From contig CALLUS010000002.1 in assembly GCA_938010435.1 (NCBI GenBank), positions 186,001-250,000 of the forward strand: a stretch of 64,000 nucleotides of DNA, written 5' to 3'. The notes below the pieces were generated by a model, which was not told the DNA's origin, made no database searches, and saw nothing but the letters and a program-made list of their open reading frames with translations. Origin of the DNA: an uncultured Rhizobiaceae group bacterium (GTDB lineage: Bacteria; Pseudomonadota; Alphaproteobacteria; Rhizobiales; Rhizobiaceae). Numbering within the stretch: the first letter of the stretch is position 1; each line of letters begins with the position of its first letter. Below are positions 1-10,210 of the stretch, in pieces. Made by a program: the position numbers and the translations under genes.

Positions 1-709
<709 letters not shown>

Positions 710-734
710 TTACCAATTCCCCAAGGTGCGGCGT

Positions 735-1655
735 TTAGTTGCCAGCAACCTCAACTGTTTTTTCTTTTTCAGCGATTGATGCCATCAAAGCGTCGTTGGC
801 GGCACCAACGTCGTCACCTGCCATATCCTGCCAAACTTCAAAATCGTCTTCAGATACAACGCGGATCGCGATTGGCATGTAAGCATGGTATTTACCACAC
901 AATTCTGAACACTGGCCGTAGTAAAGACCTTCCTTCGTTGCTTGGAAAAACGTCTCGTTCAAGCGCCCTGGAATGCCATCCATTTTCAAACCGAATGCTG
1001 GAAGGGCAAAATCATGAATAACATCTCCAGCTGTGACCAATACGCGGATCACTTTTCCAACAGGAACGACAACTTCATTGTCCACTGTCAAGAGGTTTGG
1101 GTATTTCTTGAGGTCGGTCTTGCCGCTGTCCTCGCGCTCTTTCAGAGCAGCTTCTTTAGACCCGGCAATAACTTCTGATCCCACAGGGCGAGATTCAAAT
1201 GTTATTTCGACGTCGCCTTGATATTCATATCCCCAATACCACTGATAACCAGTCGCTTTGATCGTGAAAGCAGGCTCTTCAGGCGGATTGAATTGTGCTG
1301 TCAAAAGTTGAAATGATGGAATGGCCAGAGCAATCAAAATTGCCACAGGAGCCAATGTCCACACCACTTCGATCGCCGTGTTGTGGGTCACTTTTGAAGG
1401 CACCGGGTTCGCGCTCGCACGGAACCGGAACATTACATACGCCAACAATGCCATCACAAACAAAGTGATTGGAACGATAAACCAAAGTGTCCAGATATCG
1501 AAAGCTTCAATTGCTTCCATTCCGGGTGAAGCAGCCGGCTGGTGCCATTTCTGCCAAGGTGTTGGTTGTGCTGCAATTGCTTGTGCTGCACCAACCATCA
1601 AAATGCCTGAACTTGCGACTGTCGCACATGCCAGTTTTTTGACCGGATTTAACAT
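735..1655 (-). CDS. coxB: Cytochrome c oxidase subunit II
   Basis: Subunit II of aa3 cytochrome oxidase; it carries the CuA centre that accepts electrons from cytochrome c. The 306-residue product has an N-terminal signal-like stretch, two membrane helices (about residues 50-75 and 90-115), the aromatic QWYWGYEY motif and the CuA motif QCSELCGKYHAYM with both cysteines and the histidine present. An upstream in-frame ATG at 1769 exists, but I chose 1655 because GGAGAG stands just before it and the extra residues look non-coding. It precedes ctaD on the same strand and faces ialB across a 335-bp gap. Confidence 0.96.
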   Translation of the reverse strand: MLNPVKKLACATVASSGILMVGAAQAIAAQPTPWQKWHQPAASPGMEAIEAFDIWTLWFIVPITLFVMALLAYVMFRFRASANPVPSKVTHNTAIEVVWTLAPVAILIALAIPSFQLLTAQFNPPEEPAFTIKATGYQWYWGYEYQGDVEITFESRPVGSEVIAGSKEAALKEREDSGKTDLKKYPNLLTVDNEVVVPVGKVIRVLVTAGDVIHDFALPAFGLKMDGIPGRLNETFFQATKEGLYYGQCSELCGKYHAYMPIAIRVVSEDDFEVWQDMAGDDVGAANDALMASIAEKEKTVEVAGN

Positions 1656-1990
1656 CCAAAACTCTCCAAAAAATATCAATAATACCGCGGACGGACTCAT
1701 AGCCTGCCCCTTTGGGCTCTTAGAACCACAATGTCGCCGCCGCTGCAAGGATACAAAGGGATAATTCATGCGGCATTTTTTACAATTCGCACGGGTTTTT
1801 GAACAACGCTGATTGGAGTGTTTAGAATCCTGCTTTCCTGCAGCGTTAAGTTCAACTTAGGCATTGCCCCGCCTAATTATGGTCTTTTTGCTTTGAGAAA
1901 CATGTCAAAGCGTCATAATCGCGAAAACCTGAACCCAGAACTCTTTCGTTTCTGTTTGGGCTGATGCAAGAATTGCTTGGGATAAATTTA
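1656..1990. other. Intergenic gap between divergent coxB and ialB
   Basis: A 335-bp stretch without a supportable gene. It must hold the promoters of the coxB operon (leftward) and ialB (rightward). I see no RNA gene, repeat or recognisable operator in it. Confidence 0.5.
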
Positions 1991-2506
1991 ATGATTCGGT
2001 TTCCGTCTATGCGTTTAATTTCATTTGCCGCTGCTTTGTTTTCAGCATTTACGTTCTGTTTTGCAGCTTCCGCACAAACGACAGACAACAACAAAAAATT
2101 CGGGGCTTGGAACATAATTTGCGATGTGCCCCCGGGCTCATCCTCCAAACAGTGCGCGTTGATGCAAAATGTTGTAGCTGATGACAGACCCGAAGTTGGT
2201 CTTTCCGTTGTTGTTCTCAAAACGGCTGACAGCAAAGCTCGTATATTGCGGGTGCTGGCTCCTCTTGGTGTCATTCTGCCCAACGGCCTTGGTTTGAACA
2301 TCGACGGGAAAGATTTAGGCCGCGCCTATTTCGTGCGTTGCATGGCTGATGGTTGCTATGCGGAAGTAATCTTAAAGGACGAATTGCTGACCACAATGCA
2401 AAGTGGCACCAGCGCAACTTTCATTATTTTTGCTTCACCGGAAGAAGGCATTGGCATTCCAGTGGATTTGGCTGGTTTTAAAGACGGCTACGCCAAACTT
2501 CCATAG
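1991..2506 (+). CDS. ialB: Invasion-associated locus B (IalB) family exported protein
   Basis: Small exported protein of the IalB family, common in Hyphomicrobiales and named after a Bartonella factor linked to erythrocyte entry; in free-living relatives its role is unknown. The product has a signal peptide ending near ASAQ, the family start block FGAWNIICDVP, and paired cysteines around QCALMQ and RCMADGCYAE. Starts at 1964, 1991 and 2009 are all possible; 1991 gives a basic N-terminus followed by a hydrophobic core, with a weak GGGAT upstream. It lies between the cox genes and tldD. Confidence 0.85.
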   Translation: MIRFPSMRLISFAAALFSAFTFCFAASAQTTDNNKKFGAWNIICDVPPGSSSKQCALMQNVVADDRPEVGLSVVVLKTADSKARILRVLAPLGVILPNGLGLNIDGKDLGRAYFVRCMADGCYAEVILKDELLTTMQSGTSATFIIFASPEEGIGIPVDLAGFKDGYAKLP

Positions 2507-2556
2507 TTTCGGCTTGAACAAAACCGTTCGCCGCAAAACAGAAAGCCAGTTAGAAT

Positions 2557-3972
2557 ATGACACTCTCTTTGATTGATCGCTTCGATTGCGATGAAACCAA
2601 ACTGGTTTCCCTTTTGGGAAATTGCCTTCGCAATACTGATGATGGTGAATTGTTCATCGAGAGCACATCGTCCGAAAGCCTTGTTTTTGACAATGGCAAA
2701 TTGAAAAGCGGCAGCTTTGACACCCGCCAAGGCTTTGGCCTGCGCAGCGTTGTGGGTGAAGTGGCAGGTTACGCCCATTCTGGCGAATTGACCCAAGCTG
2801 CACTTCAGCGCGCGATTGAGGCAGTGACTGCGGTTTCAAGCGGCCATAGCGGAACGTATAGCGAAGCACCACGGGGCACCAATACCGCGCTTTATGCGCC
2901 AGATGATCCATTGTGCGGACCAAGCTTTGAACAAAAAGCGCGACTATTGGAAGAAATAGACACTTATGCACGTGAGTTAGACCCTGCGGTTCGTCAGGTT
3001 TCAGTGTCGCTGACAGGATCGCATCAGCTTGTGGAAATTCTACGTGCTGACGGCCATCTGGTGAAAGATATTCGTCCTCTAGTGCGTTTGAGCGTTTCGA
3101 TTGTGGCCGGCAAAGGCGATCGTCAGGAATCTGGTTCTCACGGACTTGGAGGACGCCATAGTTTTGAACGCATTATCACGGAAGCCTCTTGGAAACACGC
3201 CGTTGACGAAGCTTTGCGTCAAGCTAAAGTGAATCTTGAAGCCATTCCAAGCCCAGCCGGAACATTTGACGTGGTTCTTGGCGCGGGTTGGCCCGGTGTC
3301 ATGCTTCATGAAGCAGTTGGTCACGGACTTGAGGGCGATTTCAACCGTAAGGGCACATCTGCATTTGCAGGCCTGATGGGCGAACAAGTCGCCGCCAAAG
3401 GTGTCACCGTTGTGGACGATGGAACGATTGCAGAACGGCGCGGTTCTTTAACCATTGATGACGAAGGCACACCAACCCAGTGCACAACATTGATCGAAGA
3501 CGGCAAACTGGTTGGCTATATGCAAGACCGCCAGAACGCACGTTTGATGGGCGTTGAAGGTACCGGAAACGGACGCAGACAGTCTTACGCTCACATCCCA
3601 ATGCCACGCATGACCAACACTTATATGTTGGGTGGTGATCACGATCCCAATGAAATCATCGAATCCGTCAAAGACGGCATTTACGCCGTTTCATTTGGCG
3701 GTGGTCAGGTAGACATTACATCTGGCAAATATGTGTTCGGTTGCACCGAGGCTTACCGGATTGAAAACGGTAAGATCGGCGCACCTGTTAAAAGCGCCAT
3801 GATGATTGGCAACGGCCCTGCGGACATGCACCGCGTGCGGATGGTCGGCAATGATATGGAACTCGACACAGGTATCGGCATGTGCGGCAAACAAGGTCAA
3901 GGCGTTCCTGTTGGCGTTGGGCAACCCACCACCCGCATTGATGCAATCACCATTGGCGGCACACAGAGTTAA
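2557..3972 (+). CDS. tldD: Metalloprotease TldD
   Basis: TldD works with TldE/PmbA as a heterodimeric zinc protease that trims small peptides such as microcin B17 and degrades CcdA in E. coli. The 471-residue product has the family length. The zinc-binding HExxxH motif is intact as HEAVGH at residues 251-256, and the C-terminal Gly-rich region (VSFGGGQVDITSGKYVFGC) matches the family. No pmbA is seen in the window, which is normal since the partner is usually elsewhere. ATG start 51 bp after ialB. Confidence 0.96.
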   Translation: MTLSLIDRFDCDETKLVSLLGNCLRNTDDGELFIESTSSESLVFDNGKLKSGSFDTRQGFGLRSVVGEVAGYAHSGELTQAALQRAIEAVTAVSSGHSGTYSEAPRGTNTALYAPDDPLCGPSFEQKARLLEEIDTYARELDPAVRQVSVSLTGSHQLVEILRADGHLVKDIRPLVRLSVSIVAGKGDRQESGSHGLGGRHSFERIITEASWKHAVDEALRQAKVNLEAIPSPAGTFDVVLGAGWPGVMLHEAVGHGLEGDFNRKGTSAFAGLMGEQVAAKGVTVVDDGTIAERRGSLTIDDEGTPTQCTTLIEDGKLVGYMQDRQNARLMGVEGTGNGRRQSYAHIPMPRMTNTYMLGGDHDPNEIIESVKDGIYAVSFGGGQVDITSGKYVFGCTEAYRIENGKIGAPVKSAMMIGNGPADMHRVRMVGNDMELDTGIGMCGKQGQGVPVGVGQPTTRIDAITIGGTQS

Positions 3973-4049
3973 TCCGTCCAATCGCGTCTTGTTGCTTCGC
4001 TGTTTTGGCGGTAGCTTGTGCCAACTTTCGACCGTTTGAGGATTGCACC

Positions 4050-4781
4050 ATGCTAGATAAATCTGAACATCTGAAATCCATTCAAAATGACCGCGAAGAC
4101 TTGGCCGCCGCCATTCGTCTTGCGGCCTATTTCAATCTGCATGAAGGTATTTGCAATCACTTCTCGGTTCAATGCGAGGGGCCGGATGAACTGTATCTGA
4201 TCAACGCCTATGGCTGGCATTGGACCGAAATGACACCAGAGCGTCTATTGCTGATCGATGGCAATGGCAAAGTGCTTGAGGGTGAAGGCGAAGTGGAAGC
4301 TTCTGCACGCAATATTCATATATCAAGCCACCGCGCCAACCCACGTCACAAGGCAATCCTCCACGTTCACATGCCCTATGCCACATCGATTTCCATGCTC
4401 GAAGGCGGACGTTTGTTGATGGCACACCAAACAGCTTGCCGTTTTCATGGCCGCATCGGGTATGAAGAAGAGTTCGGCGGCATCGCGGTAACGGAAGCAG
4501 AAGGTGAACGCATTGCCCGTGAAGCAAAAGACAACGCGCATGTGGATTGCCTTTTCCTCGCCAACCACGGAGTTGTCTGTTCCGGACCGTCGATCGCTCA
4601 AGCATTTGATGATCTTTACTATCTTGAACGCACAGCCAAACAACAGGTATTGGCCCAATCAACAGGACAGGCTTTGAAGTTGATTCCAGAAAAAACAGTG
4701 GAACTCACTGCGCAGCAATTCAGAAATGATTTCGAATTATACGCTGGTAAACACTTTGAAGCCCTCAAACGGCTGGTTTGA
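4050..4781 (+). CDS. Class II aldolase/adducin family protein
   Basis: A 243-residue member of the class II aldolase/adducin fold (L-fuculose-phosphate aldolase and ribulose-5-phosphate 4-epimerase relatives), zinc enzymes that act on sugar phosphates or related hydroxy acids. The metal-site motif HVHMPYAT and a later NHG are present. The substrate cannot be told from sequence; many stand-alone members are uncharacterised. The start at 4050 has GAGG 8 bp upstream; an in-frame start at 4005 looks less likely. The next gene begins 4 bp after its stop, suggesting co-transcription. Confidence 0.88.
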   Translation: MLDKSEHLKSIQNDREDLAAAIRLAAYFNLHEGICNHFSVQCEGPDELYLINAYGWHWTEMTPERLLLIDGNGKVLEGEGEVEASARNIHISSHRANPRHKAILHVHMPYATSISMLEGGRLLMAHQTACRFHGRIGYEEEFGGIAVTEAEGERIAREAKDNAHVDCLFLANHGVVCSGPSIAQAFDDLYYLERTAKQQVLAQSTGQALKLIPEKTVELTAQQFRNDFELYAGKHFEALKRLV

Positions 4782-4784
4782 TTG

Positions 4785-5141
4785 ATGAGTAATCTCACTG
4801 TTTACGCATTGAAAAACTGCGACACCTGCAAAAAAGCCCTGAAATGGCTTACTTCGGAGAATATCCCGCATACCGTTCACGATATTCGAGCTGACGGTGT
4901 CGATAAATCGTTCATTCAACCCATTGTTGAGACGCTTGGCTGGGAAGTCGCCTTAAACCGTCGCAGCACCACATGGCGTGGTCTTGATGAAGCTGACAAA
5001 GAAAATATCGACAACACCAAGGCGATTGATCTTATTCTAGCGAACCCGACATTGATGAAACGTCCTATTTTCGTATCGGATACAGATATGGTTTGTGGTT
5101 TTGACGGAAAAGCGCAGGACCAATTAAAGACCCTACTCTAA
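4785..5141 (+). CDS. ArsC/Spx-family thioredoxin-fold protein
   Basis: 118-residue protein of the ArsC-like family (YffB/Spx relatives). It starts with LTVYALKNCDTCKKALKWL, so a CxxC pair stands at the position of the ArsC active-site cysteine, and carries the family's KRPIFV block with the conserved arginine near residue 85. True arsenate reductases have the same fold, but no arsenic genes are nearby, so the general family name is safer. The ATG at 4785 follows an in-frame TTG at 4782. It is probably in one transcript with the aldolase-like gene. Confidence 0.88.
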   Translation: MSNLTVYALKNCDTCKKALKWLTSENIPHTVHDIRADGVDKSFIQPIVETLGWEVALNRRSTTWRGLDEADKENIDNTKAIDLILANPTLMKRPIFVSDTDMVCGFDGKAQDQLKTLL

Positions 5142-5157
5142 AACGCATTCTACTTTT

Positions 5158-5748
5158 TTATGGATAGAGACGTTGAGTGGTCCATCCATCGCCCGCAGGG
5201 GTGAAGACAACCCGGTCATGCAAGCGAAATTCGCCGTCCTGCCAAAACTCAATCGTATCAGGCAGTATTCTAAATCCAGACCAATGGGGCGGCCGCGGAA
5301 TATTTTCCGTTCCGTACTTCTCTTCAAAATGTGTGAGCTTATCCACCAACGTTTGACGGTCTTTCAACGGACGTGATTGGTCGGATGCCCAAGCGCCTAA
5401 ACGGCTTTGGGGATGGCGTGAATTGTAATAAATGTCAGCTTCTTCGTCAGACACCAATTCAATATTGCCTCTCGCCCGAACCTGACGACGTTTTGTCTTC
5501 CAATGAAAGCACAAAGCCGCTTTTTTTGTCGCCAAAACTTGCTTCCCTTTGGTGCCTTCAAAATTAGTGTAAAACACGAAACCGCGTTCATCGTGGCCTT
5601 TCAGCAAAACTGTTCTCACGTCAGGCATTCCGTCCGCATCAACGGTTGCCAATGCCATTGCATTTGGATCGTTGATTTCGCTCTCATGAGCTTCCTTCAA
5701 CCACTCTTCAAATAGTGCGTGTGGTTCTGTGCGTTCCATGAATGACAT
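5158..5748 (-). CDS. pdxH: Pyridoxamine 5'-phosphate oxidase
   Basis: FMN-dependent oxidase that converts pyridoxine or pyridoxamine 5'-phosphate to pyridoxal 5'-phosphate, the last step of vitamin B6 synthesis and salvage. At 196 residues it is slightly shorter than E. coli PdxH (218). Family blocks are clear: [18 protein letters not shown] (FMN phosphate site), [16 protein letters not shown], and the C-terminal [10 protein letters not shown] leading to the end RLYP. It converges with the ArsC-like gene and diverges from the lipoprotein gene. Confidence 0.97.
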   Translation of the reverse strand: MSFMERTEPHALFEEWLKEAHESEINDPNAMALATVDADGMPDVRTVLLKGHDERGFVFYTNFEGTKGKQVLATKKAALCFHWKTKRRQVRARGNIELVSDEEADIYYNSRHPQSRLGAWASDQSRPLKDRQTLVDKLTHFEEKYGTENIPRPPHWSGFRILPDTIEFWQDGEFRLHDRVVFTPAGDGWTTQRLYP

Positions 5749-5847
5749 TGAAATTCCTTTACCAGTTCTTAACAGCGTTATGGCAATTGTAACGAAGGAA
5801 CAGCTGTATCTCGCGTTTCGGCCTTTGTGCCAAGGGGACTGTACGAA

Positions 5848-6309
5848 TTGACAACCAATGTGAACATTGAGGTGTTTGGCCGCAGATGGCGCCGAATGAC
5901 CAATTCATGTGCTGCATTGGTCATTGGCCTTTCCCTGTTTACAACCGGTTGCGCTGTCAACGGAAACTCCATTCCCGAAATTGCCAGTTCTGATGACTTG
6001 ATCACCGGCTCGGTGACAGAGCAAGTGCAACCGGATGGCGTTGCAAAGTCGGACAGCGATATCATCAAATCTGCGGTCGCCTCAAGCCTCACCGCTTCCA
6101 GCTCAAATCCAGTAGCTTGGAACAATATTGAAACCGGATCTTCCGGCGCAATTGTATCCATCGAGGGCTTTACAGGCAAACACGGACAGAACTGTAAGGG
6201 TTTCAAAACCAGCGTTTCTAACTTTGCCGGCATCGCATTTTACAATGGTGAAGCCTGCAAAGTGAATGACGGCGAATGGGTTTTATCTTGGTTTAAAATC
6301 ATCAGCTAA
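5848..6309 (+). CDS. RT0821/Lpp0805-family surface lipoprotein
   Basis: Small putative outer-membrane lipoprotein related to the rickettsial 17-kDa antigen group (RT0821/Lpp0805 family). A lipobox-like LFTTGC follows a hydrophobic stretch, and the C-terminal half has the family pattern: [16 protein letters not shown], then a paired-cysteine region (NCKGFKTS and GEACKV). The start is uncertain. ATG 5896 would leave an uncharged signal peptide; TTG 5848, preceded by AAGGGG, gives a basic stretch GRRWRR before the hydrophobic core, so I prefer it. Family recognition is from memory of the pattern. Confidence 0.72.
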   Translation: MTTNVNIEVFGRRWRRMTNSCAALVIGLSLFTTGCAVNGNSIPEIASSDDLITGSVTEQVQPDGVAKSDSDIIKSAVASSLTASSSNPVAWNNIETGSSGAIVSIEGFTGKHGQNCKGFKTSVSNFAGIAFYNGEACKVNDGEWVLSWFKIIS

Positions 6310-6411
6310 GTCGAATTTTGTGCTTTTTGTATCATTAAGCTGGAAATCTTCACAAGATTGACCATATATCGGGAACTTCCGTTGATTTTAAGCAGCAGGT
6401 AACAAGGTCCC

Positions 6412-7329
6412 ATGCGTGACCCATATCAAGTTCTGGGCGTGTCTAAGACCGCTGATGAAAAAGAAATAAAGTCTGCATTTCGCAAACTGGCCAAAAAATT
6501 TCATCCGGACCAGAACAAAGACAATCCGCAAGCCAAAGAAAAGTTTGCAGAAGCAAACTCCGCTTATGAAATTGTGGGCGATAAGAAAAAACGCGCACAA
6601 TTTGATTCCGGTGCAATTGATGCGGAAGGCAAAGAAAAATTCCAAGGATTTGAAGGATTTGGTGGCGGTCAAGGTGGCCATCCATTTGGTGGAATGGGCG
6701 GCGGTGGCATGGGTGGTGCCGAAGATATATTGAGTCAAATGTTTGGTGGAATGGGCAGTGGCGGAGTGGGCGCTGATCCGTTTGCACGAATGGGTGGCCA
6801 ACGTGGCCGTGGACGCCCTGCTCCGAAAGGTGAAGATCGCAAGATCAACCTCAGTGTTCATTTGAAAGATCTTGCTGCGGGAAAAGCTCCCGTAAAACTC
6901 GGGCCAGATAGAACTGTGAACATCACTATTCCGCCCGAGGCTGAAGACGGTCAAACAATCCGATTGAAAGGCCAAGGACAAGAAGGCCCCGGCGGCAAAG
7001 GTGATGCATTGATCACAATATCGATCTCCCGTCACCCGGATTTTCTGCGCGAGGAAACCAATTTACGGGTACATGTGCCTGTGGATTTAAAGACGGCTGT
7101 GAAAGGCGGCAAAATTCGTGTTCCCACTCTAGGCGGTGCCGTTGCATTGGCTATTCCCGGCTGGTCTTCTTCCGGCGCGGTCTTTCGTGTTCGTGGAAAA
7201 GGTTTGCCCAAGCGCGATGGTTCCAACGGGGATATATTGGCTGTTTTGTCGATTCAACTTCCAGATGAAGAAGATGCGGAATTGCTGGCCTTGTTTGACG
7301 CGGCAGAAGACACTTCGGACAACGGCTAA
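6412..7329 (+). CDS. DnaJ-class co-chaperone (CbpA-like)
   Basis: Hsp40 co-chaperone that would stimulate DnaK ATP hydrolysis and deliver substrates. The 305-residue product has a J domain (residues 1-68) with the essential HPD at 31-33, a Gly/Met/Phe-rich linker (about 85-140), and two C-terminal substrate-binding beta domains. The cysteine-rich zinc finger of classical DnaJ is missing, so it is a type II, CbpA-like protein. An AAGG stands just before the ATG. Downstream fabI is on the same strand after 81 bp. Confidence 0.93.
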   Translation: MRDPYQVLGVSKTADEKEIKSAFRKLAKKFHPDQNKDNPQAKEKFAEANSAYEIVGDKKKRAQFDSGAIDAEGKEKFQGFEGFGGGQGGHPFGGMGGGGMGGAEDILSQMFGGMGSGGVGADPFARMGGQRGRGRPAPKGEDRKINLSVHLKDLAAGKAPVKLGPDRTVNITIPPEAEDGQTIRLKGQGQEGPGGKGDALITISISRHPDFLREETNLRVHVPVDLKTAVKGGKIRVPTLGGAVALAIPGWSSSGAVFRVRGKGLPKRDGSNGDILAVLSIQLPDEEDAELLALFDAAEDTSDNG

Positions 7330-7410
7330 TACGCCTTGAAGCAAGGTTTGGGCTATGCCATACCCACTGGAACGCTTAACTGCATGAATGCGAACGAGAG
7401 TGGTGAACTG

Positions 7411-8232
7411 ATGGGCAATTCTGAGGGATTGATGGCTGGAAAACGTGGCTTGATCATGGGTCTCGCCAACAACCGTTCTATTGCTTGGGGTGTTGCGAAC
7501 GCTTTAGCCAACGCAGGTGCCGAGATTGCATTCACCTATCAAGGCGACGCCTTGAAGAAACGTGTTGAACCTCTAGCCGAAAAACTCGGTGGCTGGGTTG
7601 TGGGCGATTGCGATGTGGGTGATGCAGGAAGCATTGATGCTGTGTTCGATGCTATTTCTGAAAAATGGGGCAAGATCGATTTCGTCGTTCACGCTATTGG
7701 CTTTTCTGACAAGAACGAGCTGATAGGCCGTTATGTGGACACCACATCTGACAATTTCAAAAAGACAATGGATATTTCCGTTTACTCGTTCACTGCAATT
7801 GCTCAACGTGCTGAAAAGTTGATGAGCGATGGCGGTTCTATGCTCACTCTCACCTATTATGGTGCTGAGAAAGTGATGCCCCATTATAATGTGATGGGCG
7901 TGGCGAAAGCAGCATTAGAAGCCAGTGTTCGCTATCTCGCGGTTGATCTTGGCAAACAAAACATCCGCGTAAATGCGATTTCGGCAGGTCCGATCAAAAC
8001 GCTGGCTGCTTCTGGAATTGGAGATTTCCGTTATATTTTGAAATGGAACGAGTACAATTCTCCATTGAAGCGCACGGTAACCATCGATGAAGTGGGTAAC
8101 TCTGCGCTCTATTTCTTGTCCGATTTGTCAACCGCAGTCACAGGCGAGGTTCATCATGTGGATTCTGGTTACCACACCGTTGGCATGAAAGCTGTTGATG
8201 CACCGGATATTTCGGTGGTGAAAGAAGGCTGA
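7411..8232 (+). CDS. fabI: Enoyl-[acyl-carrier-protein] reductase (NADH)
   Basis: FabI reduces the trans-2-enoyl-ACP double bond, the last step of each fatty-acid elongation cycle; it is a short-chain dehydrogenase-type enzyme and the triclosan target. The product of 273 residues matches the usual length. It has the GLANNRSIAWG nucleotide-binding block, the HAIGFSDK block, and the catalytic Tyr-x6-Lys as YNVMGVAK. The frame extends upstream to 7336, but the start at 7411 agrees with homologue lengths. The next gene starts right at its stop. Confidence 0.96.
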   Translation: MGNSEGLMAGKRGLIMGLANNRSIAWGVANALANAGAEIAFTYQGDALKKRVEPLAEKLGGWVVGDCDVGDAGSIDAVFDAISEKWGKIDFVVHAIGFSDKNELIGRYVDTTSDNFKKTMDISVYSFTAIAQRAEKLMSDGGSMLTLTYYGAEKVMPHYNVMGVAKAALEASVRYLAVDLGKQNIRVNAISAGPIKTLAASGIGDFRYILKWNEYNSPLKRTVTIDEVGNSALYFLSDLSTAVTGEVHHVDSGYHTVGMKAVDAPDISVVKEG

Positions 8233-8817
8233 GTGTCTGCTTCAACAATATATTTCGTAAGGCACGGCCAAACCGACTGGAACGTGGAGCACAGACTTCA
8301 AGGCCAGATGGATATCCCGATTAACGACACCGGACGAGAACAAGCTACCAACAATGGAAAAACACTGGCTGGTTTACTCGATGACCCTGCGCGTTTCAGA
8401 TATATTGCAAGCCCATTGGGACGCACACGCGAAACCATGAATCTGGTGCGATTGCAACTTGGCCTTACCTCTTATGGCTATGAAACCGACGACCGCATCA
8501 AAGAGATTTCTTTCGGTCTTTGGGAAACCCATACATTCGCTGAATTGAAGCTTACAGTGCCAGACATGGTGCGCCAGCGCCGCGAAGATAAATGGGGCTT
8601 TCAACCTCCGCAGGGTGAAAGCTACCATATGTTGTTAAACCGCGTTCGCCCATGGCTGAACTACGTCAATGAAGATGCGATTGTGGTCTGTCACGGTGGT
8701 ATTCTGCGCGTTTTGGAACACCATTTGAATGGCACGTCAACCGCAGAAGTTGCACAACAAGCTATTCCGCAAGACCGCATATTTAAGTGGGACGGAACAA
8801 CAGCCACTTGGCTGTAG
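8233..8817 (+). CDS. Histidine phosphatase family protein
   Basis: Member of the histidine phosphatase (phosphoglycerate mutase-like) superfamily. The phosphohistidine motif RHGQTDWN begins at residue 10, and the second active-site histidine is in VCHGGILRVLEH. The 194-residue length suits a small broad-specificity phosphatase rather than glycolytic mutase. It starts with GTG directly after the fabI stop and has AAGAAGG inside the end of fabI, so translation is probably coupled. Confidence 0.9.
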   Translation: MSASTIYFVRHGQTDWNVEHRLQGQMDIPINDTGREQATNNGKTLAGLLDDPARFRYIASPLGRTRETMNLVRLQLGLTSYGYETDDRIKEISFGLWETHTFAELKLTVPDMVRQRREDKWGFQPPQGESYHMLLNRVRPWLNYVNEDAIVVCHGGILRVLEHHLNGTSTAEVAQQAIPQDRIFKWDGTTATWL

Positions 8818-8956
8818 AATCGGTTAATACGTAGCAACAAGCTCCGAATATCCGGAATGAACTTTTCCACATCATTGCTGCACGTTCACATATCACTTTG
8901 ATCTCGTGCCGAATTGATCTAAACGCCACCTAAATTCTTGTTTGGATCTACTCTTA

Positions 8957-10099
8957 ATGTTTGAAACGCCAAAGCCTGTGCTGGGCAACAATGAAGCCGC
9001 CATTGTTAAATCGTGGGACGAATGGTCCCCATTGAAACATGTGATCGTTGGCGTCGCCGACGGCTGCATGATCCCTCCAGGAGAACCAGCGCTTGATGCG
9101 AAAGTGCCTGAAGATTCCGACATGAAAGGCCAATGGGGGCCCCGCACTCAAGACACTGTTGATGAAGCCAACGAGCAGCTCAACAATTTCGCTAAAGTGC
9201 TTGAAAAGCGTGGTGTTCGTGTGGACCGTCCAACGCCATTTGATTTCAGCGCTCCTGTTTCCACTCCGGATTGGGAAAACCCGGCTTCATTCGGCTGCAT
9301 GCCGCCGCGCGATGTTATTTTGACCGTCGGCAAGGAAATGCTGGAAGCCACAATGTCTTATCGGTCCCGCTTTTTCGAATATCTCTGCTATCGTCCATTG
9401 CTTCAAAAATATTTTGAGGACGACCCGCAGTTCCGACATGTCTCTGCGCCAAAACCGCGTATGACAGATGCTTCGTATCGTCCTGATTATCTTTCCGATA
9501 AAATCGGTGACGAAAAACGTTTAAAATGGACGGCTGAAAAATTCTTCGTCACCACCGAAGAAGAACCCATGTTTGATGCTGCTGACGTATTGCGGTTCGG
9601 CAAAGACCTGATCGTTCAGCACGGTTTCACAACCAATTTAAAGGGCATTGACTGGTTGCGCCGGCATTATCCGGACCACCGCGTGACTGCTGTGAATTTC
9701 CCGGGCGATCCCTACCCGATCCACATTGATGCTACGTTCACACCAATCCGTCCGGGCTTGATTATCAACAATCCCGAGCGTCGTTTACCTGATGATCAAC
9801 GTGAATTCTTCCACCGTAATGATTGGGAAATCGTAGACGCAGCTCGTCCTGCTCACAACACTCCGCCGCCGCTTTGCTATTCTTCCGTATGGCTTTCCAT
9901 GAACGTTTTGATGGTTGATGAAAAAACGGTTTGCTGTGAAGCGTCCGAAGTGAACCAGATGGAACAGTTCGACAAAATGGGTTTGGAAGTTTTACCAATT
10001 CCATTCCGCAAAGCTTACGCATTTGGTGGTGCTTTGCACTGCGCTACAACAGATGTTTATCGTGATGGCGATCTGACGGATTATTTTCCGAAAGGCTAG
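8957..10099 (+). CDS. L-arginine:glycine amidinotransferase homologue
   Basis: A 380-residue member of the amidinotransferase family that moves the amidino group of arginine to an amine acceptor (glycine in creatine synthesis; other acceptors in cyanotoxin and phaseolotoxin pathways). The catalytic triad can be placed by comparison with human GATM: Asp207 (FDAADVLRFG), His256 (PIHIDATF) and Cys362 (GGALHCATTD), with spacings close to those of the human enzyme. The MSYRSRFFEY and WLSMNVLM blocks are also present. ATG at 8957; an in-frame TTG lies 15 bp upstream. It stands alone before cysK, and the acceptor is unknown. Confidence 0.88.
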   Translation: MFETPKPVLGNNEAAIVKSWDEWSPLKHVIVGVADGCMIPPGEPALDAKVPEDSDMKGQWGPRTQDTVDEANEQLNNFAKVLEKRGVRVDRPTPFDFSAPVSTPDWENPASFGCMPPRDVILTVGKEMLEATMSYRSRFFEYLCYRPLLQKYFEDDPQFRHVSAPKPRMTDASYRPDYLSDKIGDEKRLKWTAEKFFVTTEEEPMFDAADVLRFGKDLIVQHGFTTNLKGIDWLRRHYPDHRVTAVNFPGDPYPIHIDATFTPIRPGLIINNPERRLPDDQREFFHRNDWEIVDAARPAHNTPPPLCYSSVWLSMNVLMVDEKTVCCEASEVNQMEQFDKMGLEVLPIPFRKAYAFGGALHCATTDVYRDGDLTDYFPKG

Positions 10100-10210
10100 T
10101 CTGAATCCAAGTAGATTTCCTTGTTACGGGGATGATGCGATAATGCCTTGTCTGGCAATCGCGACGCCCCCATGTTTTATTGAATGAAACAAAACTTGGA
10201 GTTGTACATT

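Noticed and set aside
6388-7035. 215-aa open frame on the minus strand, opposite dnaJ
   Set aside because: An antisense shadow made open by the Gly/Met-rich codons of the DnaJ linker; composition is Ser/Phe/His-rich and not protein-like.
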